A stretch of DNA of 64,000 nt from CAYXPR01 sp964467255 (GCA_964467255.1 CAYXPR010000007.1:43141-107140); one strand, 5' to 3'; positions 9,752 through 18,196 are shown, counted from the first letter of the stretch. Numbers and translations are program-made. The notes: generated by a model from the letters alone, not told the origin.

Positions 9752-10429
9752 TTACTGCGCAGCAGCTGGTTCCGCAGTTGGCTGTACGGCAGGCTGTTCA
9801 GGCACAGGTGCCGGTTCAGCAGCAGGTGCCGTTACGGCAGGCGCAGCAGGTACTGCCTCACCCTGCGGCGGAACGGCCGCAGCATCAGGCATTGCTTGTG
9901 GCGCAGCCGGAGCAGCTGCTGGCGCTTCAGCGGGAGCAACCGCGGCAGGCTGTGCTGCCGGAGCTGCTGCTGGTGCAGCAGGTGCTTCTGAAGGGACAGC
10001 AAGCGGCATTGGTTCTGCCGGAGCAGCAAGCGGCACCTGAGGTACCGAAGGATTGCCTTCGTCATTCTTCACAACCGGTGCTTCACCGGGAATCTGAACA
10101 CCAGAAGCAGGTGTTGTATCTTTTTTCTGGCACATGTCAGAGGCAGGGTTCACTGTGCAGATAACGAGCGCCCATAAAATAGGGCTGGTCGCCATACCAA
10201 CGCCAGAAAGTGCCGTGCCGATTACGCCAGTAATAAATTGTTTTTTAATGAGCGAAAAAACACCCAGCACTAAACCAAGAACAGAAATCACTCCCAAAAG
10301 AGGGACCATGCTCAGGCCACCAAATACAATACTGAGAATACCAAGAACCGGCGTCGAGCGGCTCATCTGGTTAATAGTAATGTTTTGTGGAGGCAGATTT
10401 GCGTTATTCGGCGGCAGTGGCTCGTTCAT
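9752..10429 (-). CDS. Hypothetical membrane protein with Ala/Pro-rich tail
   Basis: I do not recognise this 225-residue protein. The first 25 residues are polar and rich in Asn and Pro. Two long hydrophobic segments follow (about 28-62 and 66-92), resembling DUF4190-like small membrane proteins but without a firm match. Residues from about 115 to the end are almost entirely Ala, Pro, Glu and Val, a low-complexity extended tail that could span periplasm or act as a linker. It has an ATG start at 10429 and lies 77 bases downstream of leuC on the same strand. The low-complexity tail gives open shadow frames that are not genes. Confidence 0.6.
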   Translation of the reverse strand: MNEPLPPNNANLPPQNITINQMSRSTPVLGILSIVFGGLSMVPLLGVISVLGLVLGVFSLIKKQFITGVIGTALSGVGMATSPILWALVICTVNPASDMCQKKDTTPASGVQIPGEAPVVKNDEGNPSVPQVPLAAPAEPMPLAVPSEAPAAPAAAPAAQPAAVAPAEAPAAAPAAPQAMPDAAAVPPQGEAVPAAPAVTAPAAEPAPVPEQPAVQPTAEPAAAQ

Positions 10430-10506
10430 AAGTTGACCTTTAATAAAGCGTTGGACCGCTCATTAAACTATACCTCGAAAGCACAAAGTGCAACGAAATC
10501 ATGCGC

Positions 10507-11940
10507 CTAGGATGCTTTGGCGTGTGAGGGGGCTACTTCACGGATGTCTGCCAGATGGCCGGTGATTGCCGCAGCAGCAGCCATAACAGGGCTCATCAGG
10601 TGGGTGCGGCCACCGCGGCCTTGGCGGCCTTCAAAGTTGCGGTTTGACGTCGAGGCGCAGCGTTCGCCCGGCTCAAGCCTGTCCGCATTCATGGCAAGGC
10701 ACATGGAGCAACCCGGCTCGCGCCATTCAAAACCTGCGGCCAGAAAAACCTTATCAAGACCTTCTTTTTCCGCCTGTTCTTTGACAAGACCAGAACCCGG
10801 AACAATCATCGCTAACTTCACGCTTGCAGCCACTTTTTTGCCCTTTACCACTTTGGCGACCTCGCGGAAGTCTTCAATGCGACCATTGGTGCAGGAACCG
10901 ATAAATACTTTATCAATCGGAATTTCTTTCAGCGGCGTGCCGGCTTTAAGCCCCATATATTCAAGTGCTCGTTCCATCGCAGTGCGCTTGGAGGCATCTT
11001 TTTCATCGGCTGGGTTTGGCACTTTTGCCGTAATCGGCAGTACGTCCTGTGGGCTGGTGCCCCACGTGACTTGCGGTGCAATGTCTTTCGTGTGGAGTGT
11101 GACTTCTACGTCGTACTTCGCGCCCGCATCAGACGGGAATGTTTTCCAATACGCCACAGCGGCGTCAAAATCTGCACCCTGCGGAGCAAGTGGGCGGCCT
11201 TTAATATACGCAAAGGTTTTTTCATCCGGCGCGATAAGACCTGCGCGCGCACCTGCCTCGATAGACATATTGCACACTGTCATGCGGCCTTCCACAGAAA
11301 GGTCGCGGATGGCTTTGCCGGCATATTCAATCACAAAACCCGTACCGCCTGCCGTACCAATCTTGCCGATGATGGCGAGCACTAAATCTTTCGCCGTGAC
11401 GCCGAAAGGCAAGTCGCCCTCCACGTTAATGCGCATGTTCTTCGCACGTTTTTGAATGAGGGTCTGTGTAGCCAGTACGTGCTCTACTTCGCTGGTGCCG
11501 ATACCAAACGCCAGCGCACCAAACGCGCCATGCGTGGAAGTGTGGCTGTCACCGCAAACAATCGTCATACCCGGCTGGGTAAAGCCCTGCTCAGGCCCCA
11601 CGATGTGCACGATGCCTTGGCGTTTATCATCCATTTTATAATAGGTGACACCGAATTCTTTGCAGTTGTCTTCGAGGGTTTGCACCTGAATACGGGAGGT
11701 TTCGTCTTTGATGCCCTTCGCACGGTCTGGTGTGGTGGGCACGTTATGGTCTGCCACGGCAAGCGTTGCATCGGGGCGATGCACTTTGCGGCCCGCCATG
11801 CGCAGGCCTTCAAATGCTTGCGGGCTGGTGACTTCGTGAATCAGTTGGCGGTCGATATATAACAGGCAGGTGCCATCCTCACGCTCATGCACGAGGTGAC
11901 TTTCCCAGATTTTATCGTAAAGCGTTTTGGGTGTGCCCAT
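10507..11940 (-). CDS. leuC: 3-isopropylmalate dehydratase large subunit LeuC
   Basis: The 477-residue aconitase-family subunit carries the [4Fe-4S] cluster. The three ligand cysteines are visible in FIGSCTNGR and GCSMCLAMN, with the aconitase signatures GDSHTSTHGAFGALAFGIG and GERCASTSNRNFEGRQG. With LeuD it makes 3-isopropylmalate. Length is standard. It starts at the ATG at 11940, 14 bases downstream of rplS, so it is probably co-transcribed with the ribosomal protein operon, a gene order also seen in other alphaproteobacteria. Confidence 0.96.
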   Translation of the reverse strand: MGTPKTLYDKIWESHLVHEREDGTCLLYIDRQLIHEVTSPQAFEGLRMAGRKVHRPDATLAVADHNVPTTPDRAKGIKDETSRIQVQTLEDNCKEFGVTYYKMDDKRQGIVHIVGPEQGFTQPGMTIVCGDSHTSTHGAFGALAFGIGTSEVEHVLATQTLIQKRAKNMRINVEGDLPFGVTAKDLVLAIIGKIGTAGGTGFVIEYAGKAIRDLSVEGRMTVCNMSIEAGARAGLIAPDEKTFAYIKGRPLAPQGADFDAAVAYWKTFPSDAGAKYDVEVTLHTKDIAPQVTWGTSPQDVLPITAKVPNPADEKDASKRTAMERALEYMGLKAGTPLKEIPIDKVFIGSCTNGRIEDFREVAKVVKGKKVAASVKLAMIVPGSGLVKEQAEKEGLDKVFLAAGFEWREPGCSMCLAMNADRLEPGERCASTSNRNFEGRQGRGGRTHLMSPVMAAAAAITGHLADIREVAPSHAKAS

Positions 11941-11954
11941 TGCCTTGGTAAGCC

Positions 11955-12404
11955 TTAAGCCTTAGCGGCTTTCTTCGCAGATGCTGGCTTTGCTTCTTTT
12001 TTAGCAGATGCGGCAGCGTTGCCTGACGTTGTTACAACGGTTTCAACGTCTTTCTTTTCTTTAATACGTGCGGCTTTGCCGAACAGTTCGCGCATGTAGT
12101 ACAGTTTCGCACGGCGCACATCGCCCTTACGCACCACCTTAATGCTGTCGATACGTGGGGAGTAAAGCGGGAATACACGCTCCACACCTTCGCCATGGCT
12201 GATTTTGCGCACGGTGAAAGAAGAATTCAGGCCGCGGTTACGGCGAGCAATACAGATGCCTTCAAAGGCCTGCACGCGTTCAGCCGTACCTTCCACGATT
12301 TTTACGTTCACACAAACCGTGTCACCAGGAGAGAATGCAGGGAGTTCCTTGCCTTCTGCAAGTTTCTTTACCTGGCGCTGTTCAAATTTCTGTAATACGT
12401 TCAT
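11955..12404 (-). CDS. rplS: 50S ribosomal protein L19
   Basis: The 149-residue protein begins MNVLQKFEQRQVKKL and has the L19 core to about residue 115, including FSPGDTVCVNVKI, RVQAFEGICIARRNRG and the IKVVRKGDVRRAKLYYMRE motif. A Lys/Ala-rich tail of about 30 residues (EAKPASAKKAAKA end) extends past the usual family length. L19 lies at the subunit interface of the ribosome. I chose the ATG at 12404 rather than an upstream in-frame start at 12587, because the core begins there and the upstream sequence overlaps trmD. It follows trmD by 13 bases in the rpsP-rimM-trmD-rplS operon. Confidence 0.95.
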   Translation of the reverse strand: MNVLQKFEQRQVKKLAEGKELPAFSPGDTVCVNVKIVEGTAERVQAFEGICIARRNRGLNSSFTVRKISHGEGVERVFPLYSPRIDSIKVVRKGDVRRAKLYYMRELFGKAARIKEKKDVETVVTTSGNAAASAKKEAKPASAKKAAKA

Positions 12405-12417
12405 GGCTTGCCTCTGT

Positions 12418-13197
12418 TCACTTACTTTTGTTAATTTTCTGCCCCTTTTTAGGGAGCAATTTCTTACTGCGGCTATGTTTAAGCCACAAATCCTTGCGCC
12501 GCTGGCGGGTAATTTCTTCTGCCTCGCGTTGGCGCCAGTCCTGAATATCCTTGTGATGACCCGAAAGAAGTATCTTCGGAACTTCAAGTCCGCGCCAAAC
12601 AGCCGGTCTTGTATAATGAGAATATTCTAAAAGTCCAGTATAAAAACCCTCGCCGAAACTTTCTTCCGCGAGGGCATCTGCATTACCTAATACACCAGAA
12701 TGCAGGCGAACACAAGTATCAATCACTGCCATCGCCGGAATTTCACCGCCAGAAAGCACGAAATCTCCAAGGCTAAGTTCTTGAATTTCATAAAAATCTA
12801 GAATCCGCTGGTCTACACCTTCATACCGCCCGCACAAAAAAACCACATGGTCGAGCGCCGCCATTTTTTCGGCCACCCGCTGGTTAAACACTGTACCGCG
12901 GGGGGAAAGATAAAAAATGGTCGTTTTGCGCTTAGGGTTCTTTTTGAGCACGCTTTCGATAGCAGCGGAAAGCACATCGGGCTTCATCACCATGCCAGAA
13001 CCACCACCAAACGGACGGTCATCCACCGTGGAGTGCTTGTCGGTCGCGAAGGCGCGGATATCCACCGCCTCCAGCTCCCACAGGCCTTTTTCAAGCGCAT
13101 TACCGAGCACGGAATCTGACAGCGGCCCCGGAAACATCTCAGGAAACAGGGTCAGAACCGTTACCTTGAAAGGTTTTTTTGTTGATTTTTTGGCCAT
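12418..13197 (-). CDS. trmD: tRNA (guanine37-N1)-methyltransferase TrmD
   Basis: The 259-residue enzyme methylates G37 next to the anticodon to prevent frameshifting. It shows the SPOUT trefoil-knot motifs: TLFPEMFPGPL near the start, DRPFGGGSGMVMKP, the SAM-binding FLCGRYEGVDQRI and SLGDFVLSGGE, and PRGTVFNQ. The basic C-terminal end is longer than in E. coli. The ATG at 13197 (MAKKSTKKPFKV) is preferred to an upstream in-frame start because it lies 4 bases after the rimM stop and the family core begins there. Confidence 0.96.
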   Translation of the reverse strand: MAKKSTKKPFKVTVLTLFPEMFPGPLSDSVLGNALEKGLWELEAVDIRAFATDKHSTVDDRPFGGGSGMVMKPDVLSAAIESVLKKNPKRKTTIFYLSPRGTVFNQRVAEKMAALDHVVFLCGRYEGVDQRILDFYEIQELSLGDFVLSGGEIPAMAVIDTCVRLHSGVLGNADALAEESFGEGFYTGLLEYSHYTRPAVWRGLEVPKILLSGHHKDIQDWRQREAEEITRQRRKDLWLKHSRSKKLLPKKGQKINKSK

Positions 13198-13201
13198 TGC
13201 C

Positions 13202-13753
13202 CTACTCTTTTGCCACAAGGAAGGTTGGCGGATTGAACAAAGCGTAGCCTTCCGCAACATTCACCTCGGGAAAGGTTTTGCGGTCAAAAATATACATTTC
13301 TTTTTCATGATTGGCAGAAAACTCAATTTCCAGAATGTCGCCCGCACCAAAATTATGCACAGCCACCACCTGCCCCACTACTTCGCCAGTATCGTGCTGC
13401 TTGATGGAAAGAGACAGCAAATCCGCGTGGTAATAGACATGTTCTTTGGTAGCAGGAAGGCTTTTGCGATCCACGAATAATTCAAGCCCTGCAAGGGCCT
13501 CAGCCTCATTACGGTCTTTCACGCCACCAATTTCAGCAATCACCATACCGTCTTTGGCGGGGATGCTGGTCACGCGCAGAGGAACTGGCAGCCCTTCGGC
13601 ATCCTGCACTTCGCCATATTTTCCAATATCAGAGGAATCTTCAGTAAAACTGCGGATTTTTACGCGCCCATGCACACCATGCGCACCTGTAACCACGCCA
13701 ATTTTAATGCGCTGGGCCGATTTTTGTGATGATGGATGCTTTTCCTGTGCCAT
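13202..13753 (-). CDS. rimM: Ribosome maturation factor RimM
   Basis: The 183-residue protein binds S19 and helps assemble the 30S head. It has the N-terminal RimM barrel (IGVVTGAHGVHGRVKIRSFTE near residues 18-38) and a C-terminal PRC barrel (YYHADLLSLSIKQ and GDILEIEF). I chose the ATG at 13753, because a GGGGAG ribosome site lies 8 bases upstream; the GTG at 13762 overlaps that site. It is the second gene of the rpsP operon, about 50 bases after rpsP. Confidence 0.93.
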   Translation of the reverse strand: MAQEKHPSSQKSAQRIKIGVVTGAHGVHGRVKIRSFTEDSSDIGKYGEVQDAEGLPVPLRVTSIPAKDGMVIAEIGGVKDRNEAEALAGLELFVDRKSLPATKEHVYYHADLLSLSIKQHDTGEVVGQVVAVHNFGAGDILEIEFSANHEKEMYIFDRKTFPEVNVAEGYALFNPPTFLVAKE

Positions 13754-13802
13754 GCCGGGCACTCCCCGTGATTAAACGACGTGAAACCGGCAGCAGGATT
13801 AG

Positions 13803-14279
13803 TTAAGCAGCGGGTGCTTCAGCGGCAGGTGCTGCAGGCTGTGCTGCGGCAGCAGCTTCAGCAGCAGCGGCGTCGGCGTCTGCCTTCGCTTTTGCAGCAG
13901 CAGCTTCTTCAGCAGCGGCTTTTGCAGCAGCAGCTGCATCGGCTTTCGCCTTAGCTTCAATCTGCTTCTTCTTGAGAGAAATGATTTCAGCGCGACGCTC
14001 GTTCAGCTTCTTCACCTGAGAAACGCCCTGACCAATGCCCTGCTGATTAAAGAACACCAGCACGCGCTCAGACGGGATCGCACCGCTGGCAAGCCAGTAT
14101 TCCGCACGGTCTTTCTGAATCGTGAGGCGAGTTGCATCCGTTTTCGGCAGCAGCGGGTTATACGCGCCAATCTTCTCGATGAAGCGACCATCGCGTGATT
14201 TAGCCTGATCGGCCACCACGATACGATAGTAAGGGCGTTTCTTAGCACCACCACGGGTCAAACGAATCTTCACTGCCAT
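13803..14279 (-). CDS. rpsP: 30S ribosomal protein S16 with Ala-rich C-terminal extension
   Basis: Residues 1-85 are a standard S16 (MAVKIRLTRGGAKKRPYYRI, SRDGRFIEKIGAYNP). The family is usually 80-90 residues, but this protein is 158. The extra part (about 90-158) starts as a Lys/Ala/Glu helix likely to form a long charged helix and ends in Ala/Pro repeats. Similar, shorter extensions occur in other alphaproteobacteria. S16 is a primary assembly protein of the 30S body. It is the first gene of the rpsP-rimM-trmD-rplS operon, with a promoter candidate at 14337-14365. Confidence 0.95.
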   Translation of the reverse strand: MAVKIRLTRGGAKKRPYYRIVVADQAKSRDGRFIEKIGAYNPLLPKTDATRLTIQKDRAEYWLASGAIPSERVLVFFNQQGIGQGVSQVKKLNERRAEIISLKKKQIEAKAKADAAAAAKAAAEEAAAAKAKADADAAAAEAAAAAQPAAPAAEAPAA

Positions 14280-14336
14280 GCGAATTCCTTAAATATTTTG
14301 TCGGCAACATTGCCGAAATTTTGCTTAGGGCGTATG

Positions 14337-14365
14337 CGTATAGTGCAAAAGAGATATGTTGTAAA
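14337..14365 (-). promoter_or_regulatory. Putative sigma-70 promoter of the rpsP operon
   Basis: Read on the minus strand, TTTACA (14360-14365) and TATACG (14337-14342) are separated by exactly 17 bases. They match the sigma-70 consensus at five and four of six positions. Transcription would begin near 14330, about 50 bases before rpsP. This is a pattern match only. Confidence 0.45.
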
Positions 14366-14418
14366 GTGCTTTGTTAGCCTTTTAGGCACACTGCATAGCA
14401 ATACACGCGCGAGGATTT

Positions 14419-14631
14419 TTAGTGAAAAATACCCGCAATAATCTCTATCAGTTTGAAAAATATGCGAAAAACAAGGTAGAAGGCCAAAATGGAAAATATT
14501 ACCACAAAGACCATCTTCCACCACACCAAGCCCAAAAGCCATTCTGTGGGGCCCGCAAAAGAATCAATAAATTCCTGCATCGCACCTATGAAAACAAACG
14601 GCGTGTGCATCATTAATAGCAAGCTTTTCAT
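14419..14631 (-). CDS. Small hypothetical membrane protein
   Basis: This 70-residue frame begins at an ATG at 14631 with an AAGG site 6 bases before it. It encodes one or two hydrophobic segments (about residues 2-18 and 32-60, with two adjacent Trp) and no motif I recognise. It lies 13 bases downstream of another tiny membrane protein gene, which itself begins 2 bases after glmU. Three tightly packed frames on one strand support it being real, but no family assignment is possible. It may be lineage-specific. Confidence 0.45.
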   Translation of the reverse strand: MKSLLLMMHTPFVFIGAMQEFIDSFAGPTEWLLGLVWWKMVFVVIFSILAFYLVFRIFFKLIEIIAGIFH

Positions 14632-14644
14632 CACCAACCTTCTT

Positions 14645-14833
14645 CTACGACTTGAACCACGAAGCTATTAGCAGAAGATATAGGCTTATCGCAACACCTA
14701 TTGTTCCAAAGCCAAGACCAATTTGCCATGCTGTGGGCAATTCCATAAACCATTTTAATGCATCATCATAGTTTTCGATGTCCACAACCGATTGTAGGTA
14801 GTCTGGCAAAAACGTGACTGTCGCGTACACCAT
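14645..14833 (-). CDS. Small hypothetical membrane protein downstream of glmU
   Basis: The 62-residue product has an N-terminal half rich in Asp and Tyr (SVVDIENYDDALKWF) and one C-terminal membrane segment (about 38-58). Its ATG at 14833 is 2 bases after the glmU stop, with a purine-rich AGAAAGAAG stretch in the glmU end that can act as its ribosome site, so translation is likely coupled. I do not recognise a family. Confidence 0.5.
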   Translation of the reverse strand: MVYATVTFLPDYLQSVVDIENYDDALKWFMELPTAWQIGLGFGTIGVAISLYLLLIASWFKS

Positions 14834-14835
14834 GC

Positions 14836-16194
14836 TTATTTCTTCTTTCTGGGTTTTGATTTTCGTAGCGCCTGAGCACGGCCCACCACATTCTTCTGTG
14901 GCATGGCGTTAATGGCAAGGCCACCGGCCGGAACATCTTTTAATATGGTGCTGCCCGCACCCGTGATTGCCCCCTTGCCCACTTTTACCGGAGCCACAAG
15001 GCTGGTGTTTGAGCCGATGAAGGCATCTTCGCCGATAACAGTTTTGTGTTTATTCACACCGTCGTAATTGCAGGTGATGGTGCCTGCACCGATATTACTG
15101 TTTGCCCCCACATCCGCATCCCCCACATAAGAAAGGTGGTTGATTTTTGCGCCCTTGCCGATTTTAGATTTTTTGATTTCAACAAAATTACCGATGTGCG
15201 CCCCCTCGCCGATTTCAGCACCCGGGCGGATGCGTGCATAAGGCCCCACAACAGCGTTTTTCTTGATAATCGCTTGATCGATGTGGCTGAAAGATTTTAT
15301 TTCGACATCATCTTCTACCTTCACGCCATCGCCGAATACAACATACGGATGGATGACAACATCTTTACCGATTTTCGTATCGTGGCGAAGGTGGATGGTT
15401 TCTGCACTGATGAGCGTTGCACCCCCCAGCATCGCCGCTTCGCGCAGGCGCTGCTGAACGATAGATTCACCCACCGCAAGTTCAGCGCGGTTGTTAATGC
15501 CCATCACTTCAAGTTCATCCGCTTCAGCCACCACGCAAGCATAACCTTGCACGCGTGCAATCTTCACGAGGTCGGTTAAATAATACTCGCCCTTGCTGTT
15601 ATCGTTCTTCACTTGTGACAAGAGAGAATCCAAAAGTTCAGACCGCACCGCCATCACGCCGGAGTTGCACAAGGTGATAGCACGCTCTGCCTCGCTTGCT
15701 TCTTTATATTCTACGATGGCATTCAGCATACCGAAATCGCCCAGCACCAAGCGGCCATATTCACCCGCGTTAGCAGGCGTAAAGCCGAGCACCGCAAGCG
15801 CAGCATGTGATTCTTTTTGAATGGCATCAATCATGCGCTGCAAGGTAGCAGGGCTGATAAATGGTGTATCGCCATATAAGATAAAGGTGATGCCAGACTT
15901 GCCCATGTGCTTTAAGGCAGACTTCACCGCATCCGCCGTGCCGAGCTGCTTTTGCTGAATGGCGATTTTTGCTTTCGGCAGGCAGCGTGCCACTTCGGCT
16001 TCCACCGCCTTCATGCCGTTTGCCAGCACTACCGACGTATTCACGGCTTTCAGTGACTTCACTGTTTCCAGCACATAGGCCAGCATGCTGCGGCCTGCAA
16101 TTTCATGCAGCACTTTTTCGCGCACGGATTTCATACGCGTGCCTTTGCCCGCTGCAAGGATAATTGCCTGAATGGGAAGCGATGTTTTTGCCAT
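14836..16194 (-). CDS. glmU: Bifunctional UDP-N-acetylglucosamine pyrophosphorylase / glucosamine-1-phosphate N-acetyltransferase GlmU
   Basis: The 452-residue enzyme makes UDP-GlcNAc for peptidoglycan and lipid A. The N-terminal uridyltransferase domain (about 1-225) has LAAGKGTRMKS, and the C-terminal left-handed beta-helix (about 250-440) carries the acetyltransferase with ARIRPGAEIGEGAHIGNFVEIK and the NYDGVNKHKT motif. I use the ATG at 16194 (MAKTSLPIQAIILAAG); an upstream in-frame start at 16248 adds residues that do not belong to the family. GlmS, the first enzyme of this pathway, is at 47137-48960. Confidence 0.96.
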   Translation of the reverse strand: MAKTSLPIQAIILAAGKGTRMKSVREKVLHEIAGRSMLAYVLETVKSLKAVNTSVVLANGMKAVEAEVARCLPKAKIAIQQKQLGTADAVKSALKHMGKSGITFILYGDTPFISPATLQRMIDAIQKESHAALAVLGFTPANAGEYGRLVLGDFGMLNAIVEYKEASEAERAITLCNSGVMAVRSELLDSLLSQVKNDNSKGEYYLTDLVKIARVQGYACVVAEADELEVMGINNRAELAVGESIVQQRLREAAMLGGATLISAETIHLRHDTKIGKDVVIHPYVVFGDGVKVEDDVEIKSFSHIDQAIIKKNAVVGPYARIRPGAEIGEGAHIGNFVEIKKSKIGKGAKINHLSYVGDADVGANSNIGAGTITCNYDGVNKHKTVIGEDAFIGSNTSLVAPVKVGKGAITGAGSTILKDVPAGGLAINAMPQKNVVGRAQALRKSKPRKKK

Positions 16195-16286
16195 AGTAAA
16201 TAATGAATAAAACCGGTTGAGGTCTGGGTGGCAAGAGCATATGTTCATGGCAGGGAATTGCCAACATATATTTGTTAGTCGCGCAT

Positions 16287-17567
16287 ATGGAATTTTTTGC
16301 TGCCGTTATCCTTGCCGCCGTTTTCGCCGGAGCCCTTGGCTTCATGGTGGGGCAGCGCCGCACCGAAAAAAAGGCGCATACGCTGGAAATTAAACTGGCG
16401 GAAGAAACTCAACTGAAAGAAGCCGTGCAGCGGGACTTCGCCGCCGCTAGCGCCGAAAGCAAAAACGCACGCGAAAAGCGCGACCAGCTCGCCGAAGAAG
16501 CCGCCGCACTTAAAGCACGCTGCGCCACGCTCGAGGAAAACCTGCCCTCGCAGTTTGAAAACCTTGCTAACAAAGTGCTGGAGCAAAGTAGCCAGAAACT
16601 TTCTAAAACATCGGAAGAAAATCTGGGTCAGCTTTTAAACCCCTTGAAAGACCGTCTCGCCGAATTCCAGAAGAAGGTGGATGACACTTACAATGCAGAA
16701 GCCCGCGAACGCTTCGCGTTGAAAAATGAAATCGAAAAAATTGTAAATACAAATGAGAGCTTAACGAAGGCGTTGCGTGGCAGCAGCAAGGCGCAAGGCA
16801 ACTGGGGGGAATATATTCTCACCAAATTACTGGAAGATTCCGGCCTGCGCGAAGGCGTGGAGTTCACCACACAAGGGCGTGATTTAAAAATCAAAGGTGC
16901 TGATGGTCAGCATTTGCAGCCGGACGTCATTTTGAATCTGCCGGACAGCAAACATCTTGTTATCGATTCTAAAGTTTCGCTCACACACTATGAACAATTT
17001 GTGAACGCCGAAAATGAAAGCAGCAAAAAACAGGCGCTGGACTTGTTCATTAACTCGGTACGTGCGCATGTGAAAGGGCTGGCTGAAAAAGATTACGCCT
17101 CTGCTGAGCGTATGAGTTCTCCGGATTTTGTATTCCTGTTTATGCCGATGGAAGGCGCGCATTCACTCGCGCTTCAGTCTGACAACGAGCTCTTTCAGTT
17201 TGCGTGGGACAAACGCATTGTGCTTGTTTCACCAACGACACTCATGGCTTCGCTGCGCACCGTTGCTTCGTTGTGGAAAATGGATAAACAAAATCGCAAC
17301 ACGCTGGAAATCGCACGCCAGGGCGGCGCACTCTATGATAAATTTGTTGGCTTTGTTGAGAGCATGGAAAACATTGGCACGCATCTTGGGCGTTCACAAA
17401 AAGCATACGATGACGCATACAGCAAATTGAAGGACGGGCGCGGGAATTTAATCACCAGTTCCGAAAAATTACGCGAATTAGGTGCAAAGACCAGCAAGTC
17501 CATCCCTGAAAAACTGCTCTCGGACACGGATGAAACCGAGAAAAAAGCCTTAGAAAGCGCATCCTAA
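16287..17567 (+). CDS. rmuC: DNA recombination protein RmuC homologue
   Basis: The 426-residue protein has an N-terminal membrane segment (about 1-22), a coiled coil rich in Glu, Lys and Ala (about 35-155), and the RmuC domain (about 160-370, with GNWGEYILTKLLEDSG, HLVIDSKVSLTHYE and FMPMEGA). RmuC limits inversions at short inverted repeats in E. coli and is thought to act with a nuclease-like fold; its exact reaction is not settled. I chose the ATG at 16287 rather than the TTG at 16272. It is divergent from glmU. Confidence 0.9.
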   Translation: MEFFAAVILAAVFAGALGFMVGQRRTEKKAHTLEIKLAEETQLKEAVQRDFAAASAESKNAREKRDQLAEEAAALKARCATLEENLPSQFENLANKVLEQSSQKLSKTSEENLGQLLNPLKDRLAEFQKKVDDTYNAEARERFALKNEIEKIVNTNESLTKALRGSSKAQGNWGEYILTKLLEDSGLREGVEFTTQGRDLKIKGADGQHLQPDVILNLPDSKHLVIDSKVSLTHYEQFVNAENESSKKQALDLFINSVRAHVKGLAEKDYASAERMSSPDFVFLFMPMEGAHSLALQSDNELFQFAWDKRIVLVSPTTLMASLRTVASLWKMDKQNRNTLEIARQGGALYDKFVGFVESMENIGTHLGRSQKAYDDAYSKLKDGRGNLITSSEKLRELGAKTSKSIPEKLLSDTDETEKKALESAS

Positions 17568-17673
17568 GCCACTGATTTTTCAATTTTATCTTTATTTGCA
17601 ATAAAATTAGTTAAAATCTTAACTAATTTTTAACCACCTCAGTTGCATAATTACAACATCACTTGTTTCTTGT

Positions 17674-17745
17674 TCCGTAGGACAAATTGCTAATGTCCAC
17701 CGGGACAAGCAAACTACGGACAGGTTGCAACCGTGATGACTGTCC
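17674..17745 (+). promoter_or_regulatory. Structured leader with mutually exclusive stems
   Basis: In the spacer before the 17823 gene, TCCGTAG (17674-17680) can pair with CTACGGA (17714-17720), enclosing a smaller GGAC/GTCC hairpin. GGACAG (17718-17723) can instead pair with CTGTCC (17740-17745) around the perfect palindrome GGTTGCAACC (17723-17732). The two long-range stems share bases 17718-17720 and cannot form together. This looks like a cis-regulatory RNA or a structured mobile-element end. I match it to no known riboswitch class. Confidence 0.4.
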
Positions 17746-17822
17746 CTGACACTGCCCTACTACCCCCCAAACCAAATTCATACGGGGGAAACGGGCTCTA
17801 CACCTTTGAAAGGGGTGTTACG

Positions 17823-18122
17823 ATGGCGAAGACTCTGGCCGACCTCCAGAACGACGTGCGCAAGAACGTGGCGACCGGCATCCAGACGGTGATCGACGAG
17901 ATCGGTGACATGAAGGCGAAGGACTTCCACGCCGTGGAAGGCCTCGCCGGCTACCTCAACCGACTGGTCGCGCTCGTCGAAGTCCTCAACAAGGGCAACG
18001 ACGTGCACATCCGCCTGCAGGATGAAGGCAAGTACGACGATCGCTCGAACAAGACCGTCTACTACACGTACGCCACGGTCGAGATCCCCGCGAAGGCGAA
18101 GGACAACACGGCGACGAGCTGA
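17823..18122 (+). CDS. Hypothetical protein in a high-GC3 cassette
   Basis: I do not recognise this 99-residue protein. It has an amphipathic helical N-terminal part (LADLQNDVRKNVATGIQT), then a helix-rich centre and a C-terminal part with several Tyr (TVYYTYATVEI) that looks like beta strands. There is no signal peptide or membrane segment. I use the ATG at 17823, preceded by AAAGGGGTG, instead of an in-frame start at 17733. By my own count 91 of the 99 codons end in G or C, unlike the flanking genes, where AAA and GAA are frequent. That points to recent transfer or to foreign sequence in the assembly. The gene sits between structured flanks and ends with a terminator. Confidence 0.65.
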   Translation: MAKTLADLQNDVRKNVATGIQTVIDEIGDMKAKDFHAVEGLAGYLNRLVALVEVLNKGNDVHIRLQDEGKYDDRSNKTVYYTYATVEIPAKAKDNTATS

Positions 18123-18152
18123 GTAGGAACCGGACCTTGAGTCCAAACCGCG

Positions 18153-18192
18153 CTGTGCCGTATGCACAGAACCGATTACGCTAACGCGTGAT
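18153..18192 (+). repeat. Two tandem hairpins after the 17823 gene
   Basis: CTGTGC (18153-18158) pairs with GCACAG (18164-18169) around a 5-base loop. ATTACGC (18175-18181) pairs with GCGTGAT (18186-18192) with one G-T wobble. Together with the terminator at 18197 this makes a run of hairpins in the 3' region of the transcript. Confidence 0.45.
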
Positions 18193-18196
18193 TGGG

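Noticed and set aside
9752..10164. A plus-strand Gln/Leu/Val-rich frame (9496-10164)
   Set aside because: It is the antisense of the Ala/Pro-rich tail of the minus-strand membrane protein.
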